Assembly: GCA_945861675.1 (NCBI GenBank)
Contig: CAMAVY010000022.1
Span: 1-34,521 of the forward strand
Length of the DNA stretch: 34,521 bases
Origin: Klebsiella pneumoniae
GTDB lineage: Bacteria; Pseudomonadota; Gammaproteobacteria; Pseudomonadales; Azotimanducaceae
Reading direction: 5' to 3'
The notes under the pieces were generated by a model. That model searched no databases. It saw only the letters and a program-made list of their open reading frames with translations, and was not told the DNA's origin. Made by a program: the position numbers and the translations under genes. Of this stretch, positions 8,163 through 16,515 are shown one piece after another. Position 1 is the stretch's first letter. Each line of letters opens with the position of its first letter.

Positions 8163-9452
8163 ATGTACAAGGTTGGTGCCGTCGTCTTGACGCTTCTGCT
8201 GGGCCTGGGCCTGACCACCGCTGCCGTGGGTGCATCGGCGCCTGCGACACCGAAGTTGAGCAAGCCCGTTGCTGTGGCGCTGATCGAAGCGCAGAAGCAG
8301 GCTGCGGTTAAGAACTTCGCTGCCGTGCTCGAGGGTGCAAAAGCGGCGCTCGCCGCCTCCGTGACGCCTTGGGACACCTTCCAGTCACAGCAGATGCTGG
8401 CGTTTGCTCAGGTGCAGCTGAAAGACAACGCGGCTGCGGCCGACACGTTTGAAGCGCTGATTGCGTCCGGTCTGCTGCCGCCCGAGGAAGCGAAGACGCG
8501 CACCAGGAACGTGTGCCAGTTGCGCTATCAGCTGAAGGACTGGCCGCGCGCCATCAAGGCCTGCGGCGACTATGCGAAGCAGTACAACGATCGCGAGACG
8601 GGCTACCTCGTACCGCAGATCTACTTCCAGCAGAAGAACTGCCCGGCCGCAATCGATGCCATCAAGGTAGCTATTGCTGGCGACGTGATGCCGCCAAAGC
8701 CACTGTTGCAGATGCTTGGCCGCTGCTACGTGGAAGCGAAGAACGGCGAAGGCATGCAGACCGCCTATGAACAGATGGTTACCTACTACCCCAGTAACGA
8801 TTATTGGGAAGATCTGCTGTCCATGGCACAGGTGAAGGTGCGCAATTCGTCGCGCTACGATCTAGAAATCCTGCGTCTGCGTGCGGCCACGGGCGTCATC
8901 GACATTCCCACGGAGATCGTTGACCTTGCTGAAACTGCATTGCAGGTGGGTCTGCCTGGCGAAGCCAAGGCCACGCTTGAGCGCGCACTGGCCGCGGGCC
9001 AGATCGGCACCGGTGCGCAGAAGTCTGCGCACATGGCACTGCTGGCCAACGCGCGCACGCAGGCCGCTGAAGATCTGAAGGCGCTGATCAAGGATGAAGT
9101 GGAAGCGAAGAAGGCGCCAAAGGGCGAGCCGGATCTGCGTCTTGGCGAAGCTCTCGTCAGTCACGCCCGCTACGATCAGGGCATTGCCGCCATGCAGCGC
9201 GGCATTGCGAAGGGTGGCTTGAAGGATCCGGTTGAGGCCAAGCTGCGGCTGGGTCTGGCGCTGCTTCAATCCGGCAAGAAGCCGGAAGCGCTGGCTGCAC
9301 TCGACGAAGCAAAGGGCTCTGGCAACTATGCGTTCATCGCTCGGCTGTGGGCGATCCAGGTTCGCAACAGCATGAAGCCAGCTGCTGGCACTGCGACAGG
9401 TGCTGCGACGGCAGAAGAGGAAGAAGAGGAAGAGGAAGACACAGGCACCTGA
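8163..9452 (+). CDS. Exported tetratricopeptide-type repeat protein with acidic tail
   Basis: A 429-residue protein with a signal peptide (MYKVGAVVLTLLLGLGLTTAAVGASA), so probably periplasmic. The body is made of helical Ala-rich segments in the pattern of TPR or Sel1-type repeats (for example AFAQVQLKDNAAAADTFEAL and LGLALLQSGKKPEALAALDEA), which usually hold protein partners. Paired cysteines in the middle (NVCQLRYQ, IKACGDY, QKNCPAA) could form disulfides. The C-terminus is a run of glutamates (EEEEEEEE) ending DTGT, a low-complexity tail. The start at 8163 is preferred because GAGG lies 7-10 bases upstream; an in-frame GTG at 8151 overlaps that site. No specific function is recognised. 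A terminator-like hairpin follows. Confidence 0.8.
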   Translation: MYKVGAVVLTLLLGLGLTTAAVGASAPATPKLSKPVAVALIEAQKQAAVKNFAAVLEGAKAALAASVTPWDTFQSQQMLAFAQVQLKDNAAAADTFEALIASGLLPPEEAKTRTRNVCQLRYQLKDWPRAIKACGDYAKQYNDRETGYLVPQIYFQQKNCPAAIDAIKVAIAGDVMPPKPLLQMLGRCYVEAKNGEGMQTAYEQMVTYYPSNDYWEDLLSMAQVKVRNSSRYDLEILRLRAATGVIDIPTEIVDLAETALQVGLPGEAKATLERALAAGQIGTGAQKSAHMALLANARTQAAEDLKALIKDEVEAKKAPKGEPDLRLGEALVSHARYDQGIAAMQRGIAKGGLKDPVEAKLRLGLALLQSGKKPEALAALDEAKGSGNYAFIARLWAIQVRNSMKPAAGTATGAATAEEEEEEEEDTGT

Positions 9453-9473
9453 TCCGAGGTGTGTGCGAACGAG

Positions 9474-9491
9474 CGCCCGCATCTGCGGGCG
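9474..9491 (+). terminator. Probable Rho-independent terminator after the TPR gene
   Basis: CGCCCGCA and TGCGGGCG form a perfect 8-bp G+C-rich inverted repeat (in practice a 7-bp stem with a four-base loop), 22 bases after the stop codon at 9452. It is followed by TTGGTGTTT, a weak T-rich stretch. Confidence 0.65.
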
Positions 9492-9685
9492 TTGGTGTTT
9501 CCGGGGATCGGTTATTCCGTAGGCGCAGCAGCATCCGTCAGGTTCTTGTGTTTTCTGGCGCTTTTTCTCCCGCCTGCAGGTCTTTTTCGCGCAGAAGCGC
9601 GCGCATTTCGCGCGCCGCCTATGGCCAACGCCCCCAGAGTGGGCAGTACACTCCGGCGGACTTGCCTCCATGAAGAAGCCTGCCC

Positions 9686-11155
9686 GTGAGCGAACTGTCC
9701 CCCTCTGCAACACTGTCGGCAGGTAACTCTTCGACAGGTAACTCTTCGACAGGTGACTCACTGGCAGGGGAGCGCTCGACCAGCGCCAGCAGCGCGAACC
9801 CGGCGCAGCCTGACGCCGCCGCCAAACTGAGCAACGCACGCATCTTCTTCTACAGCCTGGCAGACATGCCGGTGGCCATGTCGCTGTTCCCCGTCATGGT
9901 CTTCATCCCGAAGTTCTATGCGACGGAGATGGGCGTGTCCTTGGCGCTCATGTCGGCGATGTTGTTGGCTGTGCGCATTTTCGATGTGATCACTGACCCG
10001 ATCATGGGTTACATCAGCGATCGCACGCATACGCGTTGGGGGCGTCGTCGGCCCTGGATTGCGCTGTCTACACCGATCCTGGTGCTGTGTATCTACATGC
10101 TGTTTCTGCCGCCTGAAAATGTCGGACCGGTTTACATGGGTTTCTGGATGGCGCTGTTGTCCATCGGCACCACCATGTTTCTGATCCCGTACTACGCCTG
10201 GGGCGCTGAGCTGTCGACCGACTACGACGAGCGGTCGAAGATCACGGGCGGCCGCTCGATGATGGGCGCGGTCGGCAGCTTGATTGCGCAGCTCATTCCA
10301 GCGATTGCCCTGATCGCCTTCGGCATTGGTGGCACGAACGAAGTGCTGACAATGGTTGGCGTTGCGATGGTCATCATCATGCCGATCTGCGCATTGCTGA
10401 CGCTCACGAAGGTGCCCGAGACGCGCAACTACGTCAGCTCGGTGATGCCCATCCGGCAGGGGCTGCGACTCATGATGGGTAACGGCCCGTTCAAGCGACT
10501 GGTACTCGCGTTCATGGTGGGTTCGCTTGGCCTGTCCATCACAACGCCGCTGTACATCTTCTTCATTGCCTATGTGCTGCATGCAGAAGACAAAGCCATC
10601 TTCATGCTCACGTTCTTCTACGCCGCGAACATCGGCGCCGTGCCGTTCTGGGTCTGGTTGTCGTCACACATCGGCAAGCACCGGGCCTACGTCGCCAGCT
10701 TCGCGTTGATTGCTTTCGCGCATCCGTTCTATCTGTTGCTGGGCGAAGGAGACTTCTGGTGGATGCTGCCCATCACATTGGCGACCGGTTTCGCTGCCGG
10801 TGGCTTTGCCGCATTGCCAAACTCCATGAAGGCTGACGTGATCGATCTGGACACGGTGCAGTCGGGCGAAAATCGTGCGGCGTTGTTCTTCAGCACCTGG
10901 TCGTTCACCCAGAAGATGGCTGGGTCGGTAGGTGGCTCCATTGCGCTGGCGGGGCTTGCAATCGTCGGCTTCCATGCCAGCAAAGGCGCGGTGAATGGCC
11001 CGGACGAGTTGCTGGGCCTGCGCGTGCTGTTCGCATTGCTGCCGTCGGCCTTCTATCTGCTGGCCGGGGCGGTGATCTGGAAGTATCCGATCACCCGCGA
11101 GCGTCATGCCGAGTTGCGTGCAGAGCTCGAGCGGACGCCAGCGGCTGCAGCGTAG
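9686..11155 (+). CDS. GPH/MFS-type cation symporter
   Basis: A 489-residue inner-membrane transporter of the glycoside-pentoside-hexuronide:cation symporter type (MelB-like MFS_2). The family signature FDVITDPIMGYISDRTHTRWGRRRPWI lies in the loop after the second membrane helix, and about twelve hydrophobic segments are present, among them PYYAWGAELSTDYDER in the middle. Many relatives move sugars, but others sit in catabolic clusters and take up different compounds; here uptake of the cluster's substrate is a reasonable inference. The start is the GTG at 9686; the ribosome-binding signal is weak, and a later start is possible because the first 45 residues (Ser/Thr/Gly-rich) come partly from a 15-bp tandem repeat and are not conserved. 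Confidence 0.88.
   Translation: MSELSPSATLSAGNSSTGNSSTGDSLAGERSTSASSANPAQPDAAAKLSNARIFFYSLADMPVAMSLFPVMVFIPKFYATEMGVSLALMSAMLLAVRIFDVITDPIMGYISDRTHTRWGRRRPWIALSTPILVLCIYMLFLPPENVGPVYMGFWMALLSIGTTMFLIPYYAWGAELSTDYDERSKITGGRSMMGAVGSLIAQLIPAIALIAFGIGGTNEVLTMVGVAMVIIMPICALLTLTKVPETRNYVSSVMPIRQGLRLMMGNGPFKRLVLAFMVGSLGLSITTPLYIFFIAYVLHAEDKAIFMLTFFYAANIGAVPFWVWLSSHIGKHRAYVASFALIAFAHPFYLLLGEGDFWWMLPITLATGFAAGGFAALPNSMKADVIDLDTVQSGENRAALFFSTWSFTQKMAGSVGGSIALAGLAIVGFHASKGAVNGPDELLGLRVLFALLPSAFYLLAGAVIWKYPITRERHAELRAELERTPAAAA
9721..9780. repeat. 15-bp tandem repeat, two perfect and two degenerate units
   Basis: AGGTAACTCTTCGAC occurs at 9721-9735 and 9736-9750, with diverged units at 9751-9765 and 9766-9780. 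In frame with the symporter gene it codes for repeated Gly-Asn-Ser-Ser-Thr in the N-terminal tail before the first membrane helix. Confidence 0.9.
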
Positions 11156-11213
11156 GCGCGCCGCCAAGCAGAAGGTGACGCAGAAGGAGAATCAGAAACA
11201 GGCGCGGCACCGC

Positions 11214-12203
11214 TCAGATGGACTGCGCCACTTCCTTCGCGATCTCGAACGAGCGCAAGCGCGCGCTGTGATCGTAGATCTGCGCCACCAGCATCAGCTC
11301 GTTGGCGCCGGTACGTTGGACGAAGTCGGCCATGCCCTGGCGCACGGTATCCGGTGAACCCACGGCGGCAGCCGCAGTGAAGTCCGCCAGGATGCGGCGT
11401 TCCTGCTCGCCCAACGTGTTGTCGAAGTCGCGGACCGGCGGCGGCAGGCGGCCTGGTGTGCCAGTGCGCATGCGCAGCAGCGACTGCTGCGATGACGTGC
11501 GCAGATAGCGCGCATCGTCATCGGTTGCTGCGGCGCAGACATGAAAGCCCAGCATCACGTAGGGCTGCTGCAGCTGTGCCGATGGTTTGAACGTTGTGCG
11601 GTAGATCTCGAGCGCCTGCATCATGGCCGCCGGTGCGAAGTGTGATGCGAACGCAAACGGCAGGCCGAGCATGGCCGCGAGCTGCGCGCCGAATAAGCTC
11701 GAACCGAGAATCCACAGTGGAATGTGTGTGCCAACGCCGGGCACCGCGTACACACGCTGGCCGGGCTGCGGGTCGTCGAAGTAGTGCTGCAGTTCCACCA
11801 CGTCGCGCGGGAAGTCGTTCACATCGCCGGTCAGTGTGCGGCGCAATGCATGCGCGGTGATCTGATCTGTGCCGGGCGCGCGCCCGAGCCCCAGATCGAT
11901 GCGGCCAGGAAACAGCGCCTCCAGCGTGCCGAACTGTTCGGCGATGACCAGCGGCGCGTGGTTCGGCAGCATTACGCCGCCGGCGCCGATGCGGATGGTC
12001 TTCGTGCCGCTACCGATGTGCGCGATCACCACCGCCGTTGCCGCACTGGCGATGCCCTGCATGTTGTGATGCTCGGCCACCCAGAAACGCTTGTAGCCCC
12101 AGCGTTCGGCGTGTTGCGCAAGATCCAGCGTGTTGTGCAGGGCCGCGCTGGCTGTACTGCCTTCGGTGATCGACGAGAGATCGAGAACGGAAACGGTAGT
12201 CAT
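11214..12203 (-). CDS. Luciferase-like flavin-dependent monooxygenase
   Basis: A 329-residue single-component member of the bacterial luciferase-like (LLM) superfamily, YhbW/MsnO8-type. Family features visible are [15 protein letters not shown], the [41 protein letters not shown] block and the C-terminal [21 protein letters not shown], all typical of the F420/FMN-binding TIM barrel. It would use reduced FMN (or F420) with oxygen, or act as an oxidoreductase; no flavin reductase gene is adjacent. The length is normal. Its start overlaps the stop of the upstream methyltransferase by four bases (ATGA), so the two are translationally coupled. Confidence 0.9.
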   Translation of the reverse strand: MTTVSVLDLSSITEGSTASAALHNTLDLAQHAERWGYKRFWVAEHHNMQGIASAATAVVIAHIGSGTKTIRIGAGGVMLPNHAPLVIAEQFGTLEALFPGRIDLGLGRAPGTDQITAHALRRTLTGDVNDFPRDVVELQHYFDDPQPGQRVYAVPGVGTHIPLWILGSSLFGAQLAAMLGLPFAFASHFAPAAMMQALEIYRTTFKPSAQLQQPYVMLGFHVCAAATDDDARYLRTSSQQSLLRMRTGTPGRLPPPVRDFDNTLGEQERRILADFTAAAAVGSPDTVRQGMADFVQRTGANELMLVAQIYDHSARLRSFEIAKEVAQSI

Positions 12204-12943
12204 GCTGCGGTGGTCGTCTCGGAAGGAAGTGACTGCTCGTCAGGAATTGCGAGGCATGTGACCTTGGCAACGCGGATCTTCAGGCACACGCCCGATGCCT
12301 GACGGAAGTACTCCTCCGCGCCAAGGACTTCGACTGCATAGTGCGCCCGATCGATCGCATCGACCACGCGCTGACAACCGAACTGTTCGAGCTCGGCTTC
12401 CATGTTCGAGAAGTAGTCGTCAAACATCACTACGCTGCCTGGTCGCAGCAGTTGCGCTACGTTGCGCCAGTCTTCTGCAATGGTGTCCACATGATGGCCG
12501 CCATCGATGAACGCGAAATCCAGCGTAATGCCCTTGCTGCGACATTCATCGACGAACTGCGGCAGGGTGGCCTGGCTGAAGCCCTTGATCAGCCGCACGT
12601 TGGCGCCGGTCTGATCGAGCATCTTCTGCAGTTGCGCTTTTGCCAGCGGCTTCTTCGACAGCTCGTTTGCCAGCACGTCGGGTGCGAATGTTTCGAACAG
12701 ATCGAAGCCGAAGTAGTCGATGCGGCTCGCGTCGTGCCATTGCCTCGCGGCTTCGATCATGTGCTGTGAGCGCCGGCCGCGGTACATGCCGATTTCAAGA
12801 ATGCGTTGGGCCTTGCACTCCGATACTGCTCGCACAACGCGTTCGTAGCGGCGCGGGCGCACGCCTTGGCGCCCCATCAGACGCGCAAGTCCGTAGCGCA
12901 GCTTGCTGCCAAGTGCGCTACCGAATGATGGCGCTGCCGGCAT
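12200..12943 (-). CDS. Class I SAM-dependent methyltransferase (Methyltransf_24 type)
   Basis: A protein of about 247 residues with a Rossmann-like methyltransferase fold: motif [19 protein letters not shown], an acidic YFGFDLFE strand, [18 protein letters not shown] and VVMFDDYF. The FIDGGHH pattern is typical of the Methyltransf_24/CmcI-like group, which methylates small molecules or sugars. The start at ATG 12943 is the first ATG in frame; a TTG at 12976 with AGGCG upstream would add eleven residues. The tail of the gene overlaps the LLM oxidoreductase start by four bases. Whether it methylates an intermediate of the neighbouring pathway is unknown. Confidence 0.8.
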   Translation of the reverse strand: MPAAPSFGSALGSKLRYGLARLMGRQGVRPRRYERVVRAVSECKAQRILEIGMYRGRRSQHMIEAARQWHDASRIDYFGFDLFETFAPDVLANELSKKPLAKAQLQKMLDQTGANVRLIKGFSQATLPQFVDECRSKGITLDFAFIDGGHHVDTIAEDWRNVAQLLRPGSVVMFDDYFSNMEAELEQFGCQRVVDAIDRAHYAVEVLGAEEYFRQASGVCLKIRVAKVTCLAIPDEQSLPSETTTAA

Positions 12944-12989
12944 CAATGCACGCCGGTTGCGGCTGGGTGCATGCAAGCAGGCGCCTGTT

Positions 12990-13013
12990 CAGGCCCACCG
13001 TCAGGCCCACCGT
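12990..13013. repeat. 12-bp perfect tandem duplication at an SDR stop codon
   Basis: CAGGCCCACCGT occurs at 12990-13001 and 13002-13013. The last base is the first base of the SDR stop codon complement (13013-13015), so the duplication fills the gap between the SDR and the methyltransferase. Confidence 0.85.
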
Positions 13014-13963
13014 CAGACATAGGAGAATTGCTCGCCCACCATTGCTTCGCTCTTCGCCCACAGCGCGTCAGCGTGCGCCGGGTCCAGCGCATACGCGCGA
13101 ACGCCACCGCGTGCCGCAACATCGTCTGTCAGTTCGGCCACATGGCAGTCTTCGCAGTAGCGGCCGCCGACCGCTTCGGCAGATGCGGTGCAGGCGCTCC
13201 ACACCGACGTAGCTGCGCCCTGTGGAATGGTCTTGAACACAAATGCGGCTGCGGCACCTGCCGGCATGATCTGCGCCATGAGTTCCGGCGTCATGTGCCG
13301 GCCGAGTTCGGTTTGAATCACACCGGGGTGTACTGCCGTTGCGCGCACGCCTCGGCCCTTCAAACGCTTGTCCAATCCCACCGCAAACAGAATGTTTGCC
13401 GTCTTGGACCGTCCGTACGCCACAAGGGGGTGATAACCGCCACGTGTGAAGTTGGGGTCCTCGAGATCGACGTCGGCAAAGCGATGGCCGGCAGACGACA
13501 GGCAGACAACGCGCGCGCCTGGATTGAGCAGCGACGCCAGACGGTTGACCAGCACGAAGTGCCCGAGGTGATTGGTGCCGAACTGCGTTTCGAAGCCGTC
13601 TGTGGTCTTGCTCTCGGGGCAGGCCATGACGCCGGCATTGCCGATGATCAGATCGAATGGCTTGCCGGCCGCGACCAACGCATCTGCGCAGGCGCGAACG
13701 CTGGCCAGCGATGCAAGATCAAGGGTGACAAGACTGAATGCACCGCCCTGGGCAGTTGCCGCGCGCACGCCTTCTGTGGCGCGTTGGCCTTTGGCCTGAT
13801 CGCGCACTGCGCCGACCACCTCGGCGCCATGCGCAACCAGCGCACGTGCCGTTTCCACACCGATGCCCGCAGACGCGCCGGTCACGAGAATGCGTTTGCC
13901 ACGCAGGTCGATGCCGCGCAGCACCTCATCAGTGGTCGATTCGGCGCCGAATGCTGTGCTCAT
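13013..13963 (-). CDS. Short-chain dehydrogenase of the retinol-dehydrogenase-like type
   Basis: A 316-residue classical/extended SDR with all catalytic elements: TGASAGIG (residues 28-35) for NAD(P), NAGVM in the central strand, LSSAGH with the catalytic serine, and YGRSK (Tyr183, Lys187). The NHLGHFVLVN and DLEDPNF elements are typical of the RDH/WWOX-like group, which often acts on hydrophobic alcohols such as retinol-, steroid- or lipid-type substrates. The start ATG at 13963 gives a short N-terminal extension before the fold. It stands first in a minus-strand set with the methyltransferase and the LLM oxidoreductase (13963 to 11214), and this set is probably one operon. Confidence 0.9.
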   Translation of the reverse strand: MSTAFGAESTTDEVLRGIDLRGKRILVTGASAGIGVETARALVAHGAEVVGAVRDQAKGQRATEGVRAATAQGGAFSLVTLDLASLASVRACADALVAAGKPFDLIIGNAGVMACPESKTTDGFETQFGTNHLGHFVLVNRLASLLNPGARVVCLSSAGHRFADVDLEDPNFTRGGYHPLVAYGRSKTANILFAVGLDKRLKGRGVRATAVHPGVIQTELGRHMTPELMAQIMPAGAAAAFVFKTIPQGAATSVWSACTASAEAVGGRYCEDCHVAELTDDVAARGGVRAYALDPAHADALWAKSEAMVGEQFSYV

Positions 13964-14115
13964 GGTGCGTCTGCTGGATTGAGGCCGCGAGACTATCCGC
14001 CATCATCCTGCGATGCCAAACTAACTTCAGTTGCGACCGCGCATCCGGCGCCGGATCAACGCCTTTACCTTTCTCCTTCCCTTTGTGCCCTTCTGACAAA
14101 TTGAACAGGTGCACC

Positions 14116-14613
14116 TTGGTAACACTCCCCGCTGGCTACCCGACCGAAGCATTTGCGGCATTCGCATTTCTGCAGTCGCGCAAGTCGCTGTCGATTGAAG
14201 ACCTTCAGGTGCTCGCAATGATCGAGTGCTATGGCGAACACTTCTATTTCCTGTTGGCCGATGGGGTCGGCCACGCCGAGGCGCAGGCGCTGTTGCGGCG
14301 CAATGGTCAGGAAGAGCGCGGTCACGCGCATCGCATGCTGAAGGCCATCACGCTGAAGGGCGGCGCGCCGTTCACGCTGCCGCAGCCGTCCGAGAACCCG
14401 TTCATGGCATTCACGCCAAGTGCTGTCGCGCTCGACAAAGACCTGATCGCGGCATTGGAGCAAGGCGAGGCCGATGGCGACCTGAGCTATCAGGCGTGGG
14501 CAGATTCGGAGTCGAATGCAGAGATTGCTGAGCTGTTGCGCTTGAACGGGCGTGAAGAGGCGCGCCACGGTGAACGCGTTACTGAAGTGAAGCGGTTGCT
14601 CGCTGCGGCGTGA
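14116..14613 (+). CDS. Ferritin-like (rubrerythrin-type) diiron domain protein
   Basis: A protein of about 165 residues with the ferritin-like four-helix pattern: SRKSLSIEDLQVLAMIECYGEHFYFLLADG, then QEERGHAHRMLKAI, and in the second half LEQGEADGDLSYQAWADSESNAEIAELL and REEARHGERV. The two Glu-x-x-His motifs (EERGH and EEARH) are the usual iron ligands. There is no rubredoxin domain. No ATG lies before the domain; the TTG at 14116, with AGGT at 14107-14110, is the best start, and the TTG at 14101 is a poorer one. Related proteins hydroxylate tRNA (MiaE-like), reduce peroxide or act in lipid and carotenoid metabolism; the role here is not known. Confidence 0.75.
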   Translation: MVTLPAGYPTEAFAAFAFLQSRKSLSIEDLQVLAMIECYGEHFYFLLADGVGHAEAQALLRRNGQEERGHAHRMLKAITLKGGAPFTLPQPSENPFMAFTPSAVALDKDLIAALEQGEADGDLSYQAWADSESNAEIAELLRLNGREEARHGERVTEVKRLLAAA

Positions 14614-14643
14614 TGCGGCGCTGCCACCTGCGCCGGCAGTACC

Positions 14644-14745
14644 GGTGCAGCCCCACTATCTGTGTAGCTTCAGTGGCTGTATAGCTCCACGATCTGTATG
14701 GCCCCGCTACCCGCGTAGCTTCAGTGCCGGTACAGCTGCATGTTC
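14644..14745. repeat. 17-bp degenerate tandem array of six units over a gene end
   Basis: Units start at 14644, 14661, 14678, 14695, 14712 and 14729, exactly 17 bp apart. They share a pattern like TGTATAGCTCCACTATC; units two and five both contain GTAGCTTCAGTG (14664-14675 and 14715-14726). The array lies between the convergent ferritin-like and enoyl-CoA hydratase genes and runs through the hydratase stop codon (14721-14723) into its last codons. Confidence 0.8.
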
Positions 14746-15440
14746 CTGAGCATGTACGCTGGCCCATGCACGCCGTTGATGGCGGCGTTTTCGCCGTAGA
14801 TGCTCTCTTTCATCCGGCCGTACACCTCGCGGTTGGCGCCCAGGCGCGCAAGCTCTGCGGCACGCGCGATGGCGGCGCTGGTCAACGTCTCAACCGGATG
14901 CACCTGCTGCACGATGCCGGCCGCCAGCGCATGCGGGCCACTCCAGCGCCGCGCAAGTTGCACTGTTTCGAAAAACACGTTCATGGGCAGCTTGTGTCTG
15001 AACAAAGCAAGCTCCGGCTCGGGAATGACCATGCCGATCTCCACTTCGTTGGCACACGCGAAGCCGCGGTCCATGCGCATGAAGCGCACGTCGTGACACA
15101 GTGCAGACATGAAGCCGGCACCGAACGCATGGCCGTTGATGGCGCATACCGTCGGTATTGGAAACGTGATGATGCGCGCCATCAGTGTCATGAATTCCGC
15201 GCCGAATACCGCGCGATCGCCGCCGGAATGTTCGCCCGACTCGCGTAGCCATGCGAGGTCCAGCCCGTTGGAGAAGAACTTCTCGCTGGCGGAACGCGTG
15301 ACCAGCGCAGCGGCACCCGTGGATGCCTGCACCGTGTCCAACGCTTTGCTGATGGCGCGCACGAAGGTGGTGTTCCAGCGGTTCTCGCCGTCGTTCATGG
15401 TGAGGACGAATACTTCGCCCTGGCGCTCGAGGTCGATCAT
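14721..15440 (-). CDS. Enoyl-CoA hydratase/isomerase family protein
   Basis: A 239-residue crotonase-fold protein. The oxyanion-hole regions are visible at SEKFFSNGLDLAW and AINGHAFGAGFMSALCHD, and the NEVEIGM segment places a glutamate where delta3-delta2-enoyl-CoA isomerases have their catalytic base, so isomerase activity is at least as likely as hydratase. It is somewhat shorter than typical hydratases (about 255-260), fitting the isomerase-like group. The last codons lie in the 17-bp repeat array. It is the last gene of a minus-strand set with the phosphotriesterase-family gene and an SDR (17213 to 14721), and probably acts on a CoA-bound intermediate. Confidence 0.88.
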   Translation of the reverse strand: MIDLERQGEVFVLTMNDGENRWNTTFVRAISKALDTVQASTGAAALVTRSASEKFFSNGLDLAWLRESGEHSGGDRAVFGAEFMTLMARIITFPIPTVCAINGHAFGAGFMSALCHDVRFMRMDRGFACANEVEIGMVIPEPELALFRHKLPMNVFFETVQLARRWSGPHALAAGIVQQVHPVETLTSAAIARAAELARLGANREVYGRMKESIYGENAAINGVHGPAYMLRNMQLYRH

Positions 15441-15506
15441 GGTGCTTGTCTCTGCTTACTTCGTGAGGAGGTTGGAATCTGGCGCGCGCCGCGTTCGTCG
15501 CGCCGC

Positions 15507-16460
15507 TCAGGTCCCGGTCAGGAATCGCCGCGGGTTGTGCACGAACAGCTTGTCCACATCGGCGGTGCTTGCGCCCAGTGCAAGCAGATCCGGGATGACG
15601 TGGCGCTTCATGTACAGGTACTGGTCCGGGTTGCTGCGCGTGAAGTCGTGCTCTGCGGGAATACTGCCGTCGGGCAATTCCTTGTGAATATGCAGGCAGA
15701 TGCAGTCGTGCGATGGGCAGAGCCTGTCGCCGTAACCCATGTCGATAAGCCGCTTCAACGTCACGGTACGCATGTGCGGGCTGACCAGTCGGCCGGGATA
15801 GCGATCGAGCCCCAGGTAACAGCCCTGATCGAGAATCCACTGCAGGTACTCGGTGTCGGTGGTGTCGTTGCAGTGGTCGATCTTCACGCGCGTGAGGTCC
15901 ACGCCTTCTTCCTTGAAGATGGCGATCTGGCGCCGCGCGACATGGCCCGTGGGGTAGGAGTGCACCATGATCGGCACGCCGGTTTCGCGGTGCGCGCGTG
16001 CGACAGCGCGGGCCATCGTCTCCAGCGGCGGAGTCACGCCTTCGAAGTCGGCCGCGCACTTCAACATGCCCGCCTTGATGCTGGTGCCGCGAAAGCCTTC
16101 CTGAATATCGCGCACGAACTCGCGCGCCATCTGATTTACGCCCACGCCGATCAGGAAGCGCGGCACATCCAGCCACCAGCCGGTGACGTTGATGATGTTC
16201 ACGCCCGAGCCTTTCGCCACTGCCGCGATCAGTGCGGGGTCTCGACCCAGATCAAACGTGGTGGCGTCGACCATGGTGTCGATGCCGTCAGCCTTGGCGC
16301 GCTTCAAGCAGGCAATGGCGCGTGCTTCGCGATCAGGGCCCAGCAGGTCGGGATAGCTGGTATGCAGCCCGCTTGCACACACCATTACGTGTTCGTGCAT
16401 CAATGTGAAACCGAGTTGGCTTCCATCGATCGGACCCAGGACAGAATTGATCTGGCTCAT
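15507..16460 (-). CDS. Phosphotriesterase-family metal-dependent hydrolase (lactonase-like)
   Basis: A 317-residue amidohydrolase-superfamily TIM barrel of the phosphotriesterase type. All metal ligands are visible: HEH (His22, His24), the lysine in GTSIKAGMLKCA that is carbamylated in this family, MVHSYP, KIDHCND and CPSHDC. The PHMRTVTLKRLIDMGYGDRL and NPRRFL elements are family-typical. Members hydrolyse lactones, carboxyl esters or phosphotriesters; most environmental members act on lactones, which would fit a ring-opening catabolic pathway. It lies 66 bp upstream of the enoyl-CoA hydratase and 45 bp downstream of an SDR on the same strand, so an operon is likely. Confidence 0.9.
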   Translation of the reverse strand: MSQINSVLGPIDGSQLGFTLMHEHVMVCASGLHTSYPDLLGPDREARAIACLKRAKADGIDTMVDATTFDLGRDPALIAAVAKGSGVNIINVTGWWLDVPRFLIGVGVNQMAREFVRDIQEGFRGTSIKAGMLKCAADFEGVTPPLETMARAVARAHRETGVPIMVHSYPTGHVARRQIAIFKEEGVDLTRVKIDHCNDTTDTEYLQWILDQGCYLGLDRYPGRLVSPHMRTVTLKRLIDMGYGDRLCPSHDCICLHIHKELPDGSIPAEHDFTRSNPDQYLYMKRHVIPDLLALGASTADVDKLFVHNPRRFLTGT

Positions 16461-16490
16461 GCTGTGCGCTCCTGCGTTGACTCGGTCGGC

Positions 16491-16515
16491 TCAGGTCAGC
16501 TCAGTTCAGGTCAGC
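16491..16515. repeat. 15-bp direct repeat at an SDR stop codon
   Basis: TCAGGTCAGC occurs at 16491-16500 and again at 16506-16515, with TCAGT between, giving a 15-bp step. The second copy contains the SDR stop codon (16506-16508 on the minus strand). Confidence 0.75.

Noticed and set aside
12971-14104. Plus-strand frame of 377 codons
   Set aside because: It lies opposite the SDR at 13013-13963, which has all SDR motifs; the frame has no family pattern.
14890-16176. Minus-strand frame of 428 codons
   Set aside because: It overlaps the phosphotriesterase-family and crotonase genes in another frame and is a shadow.
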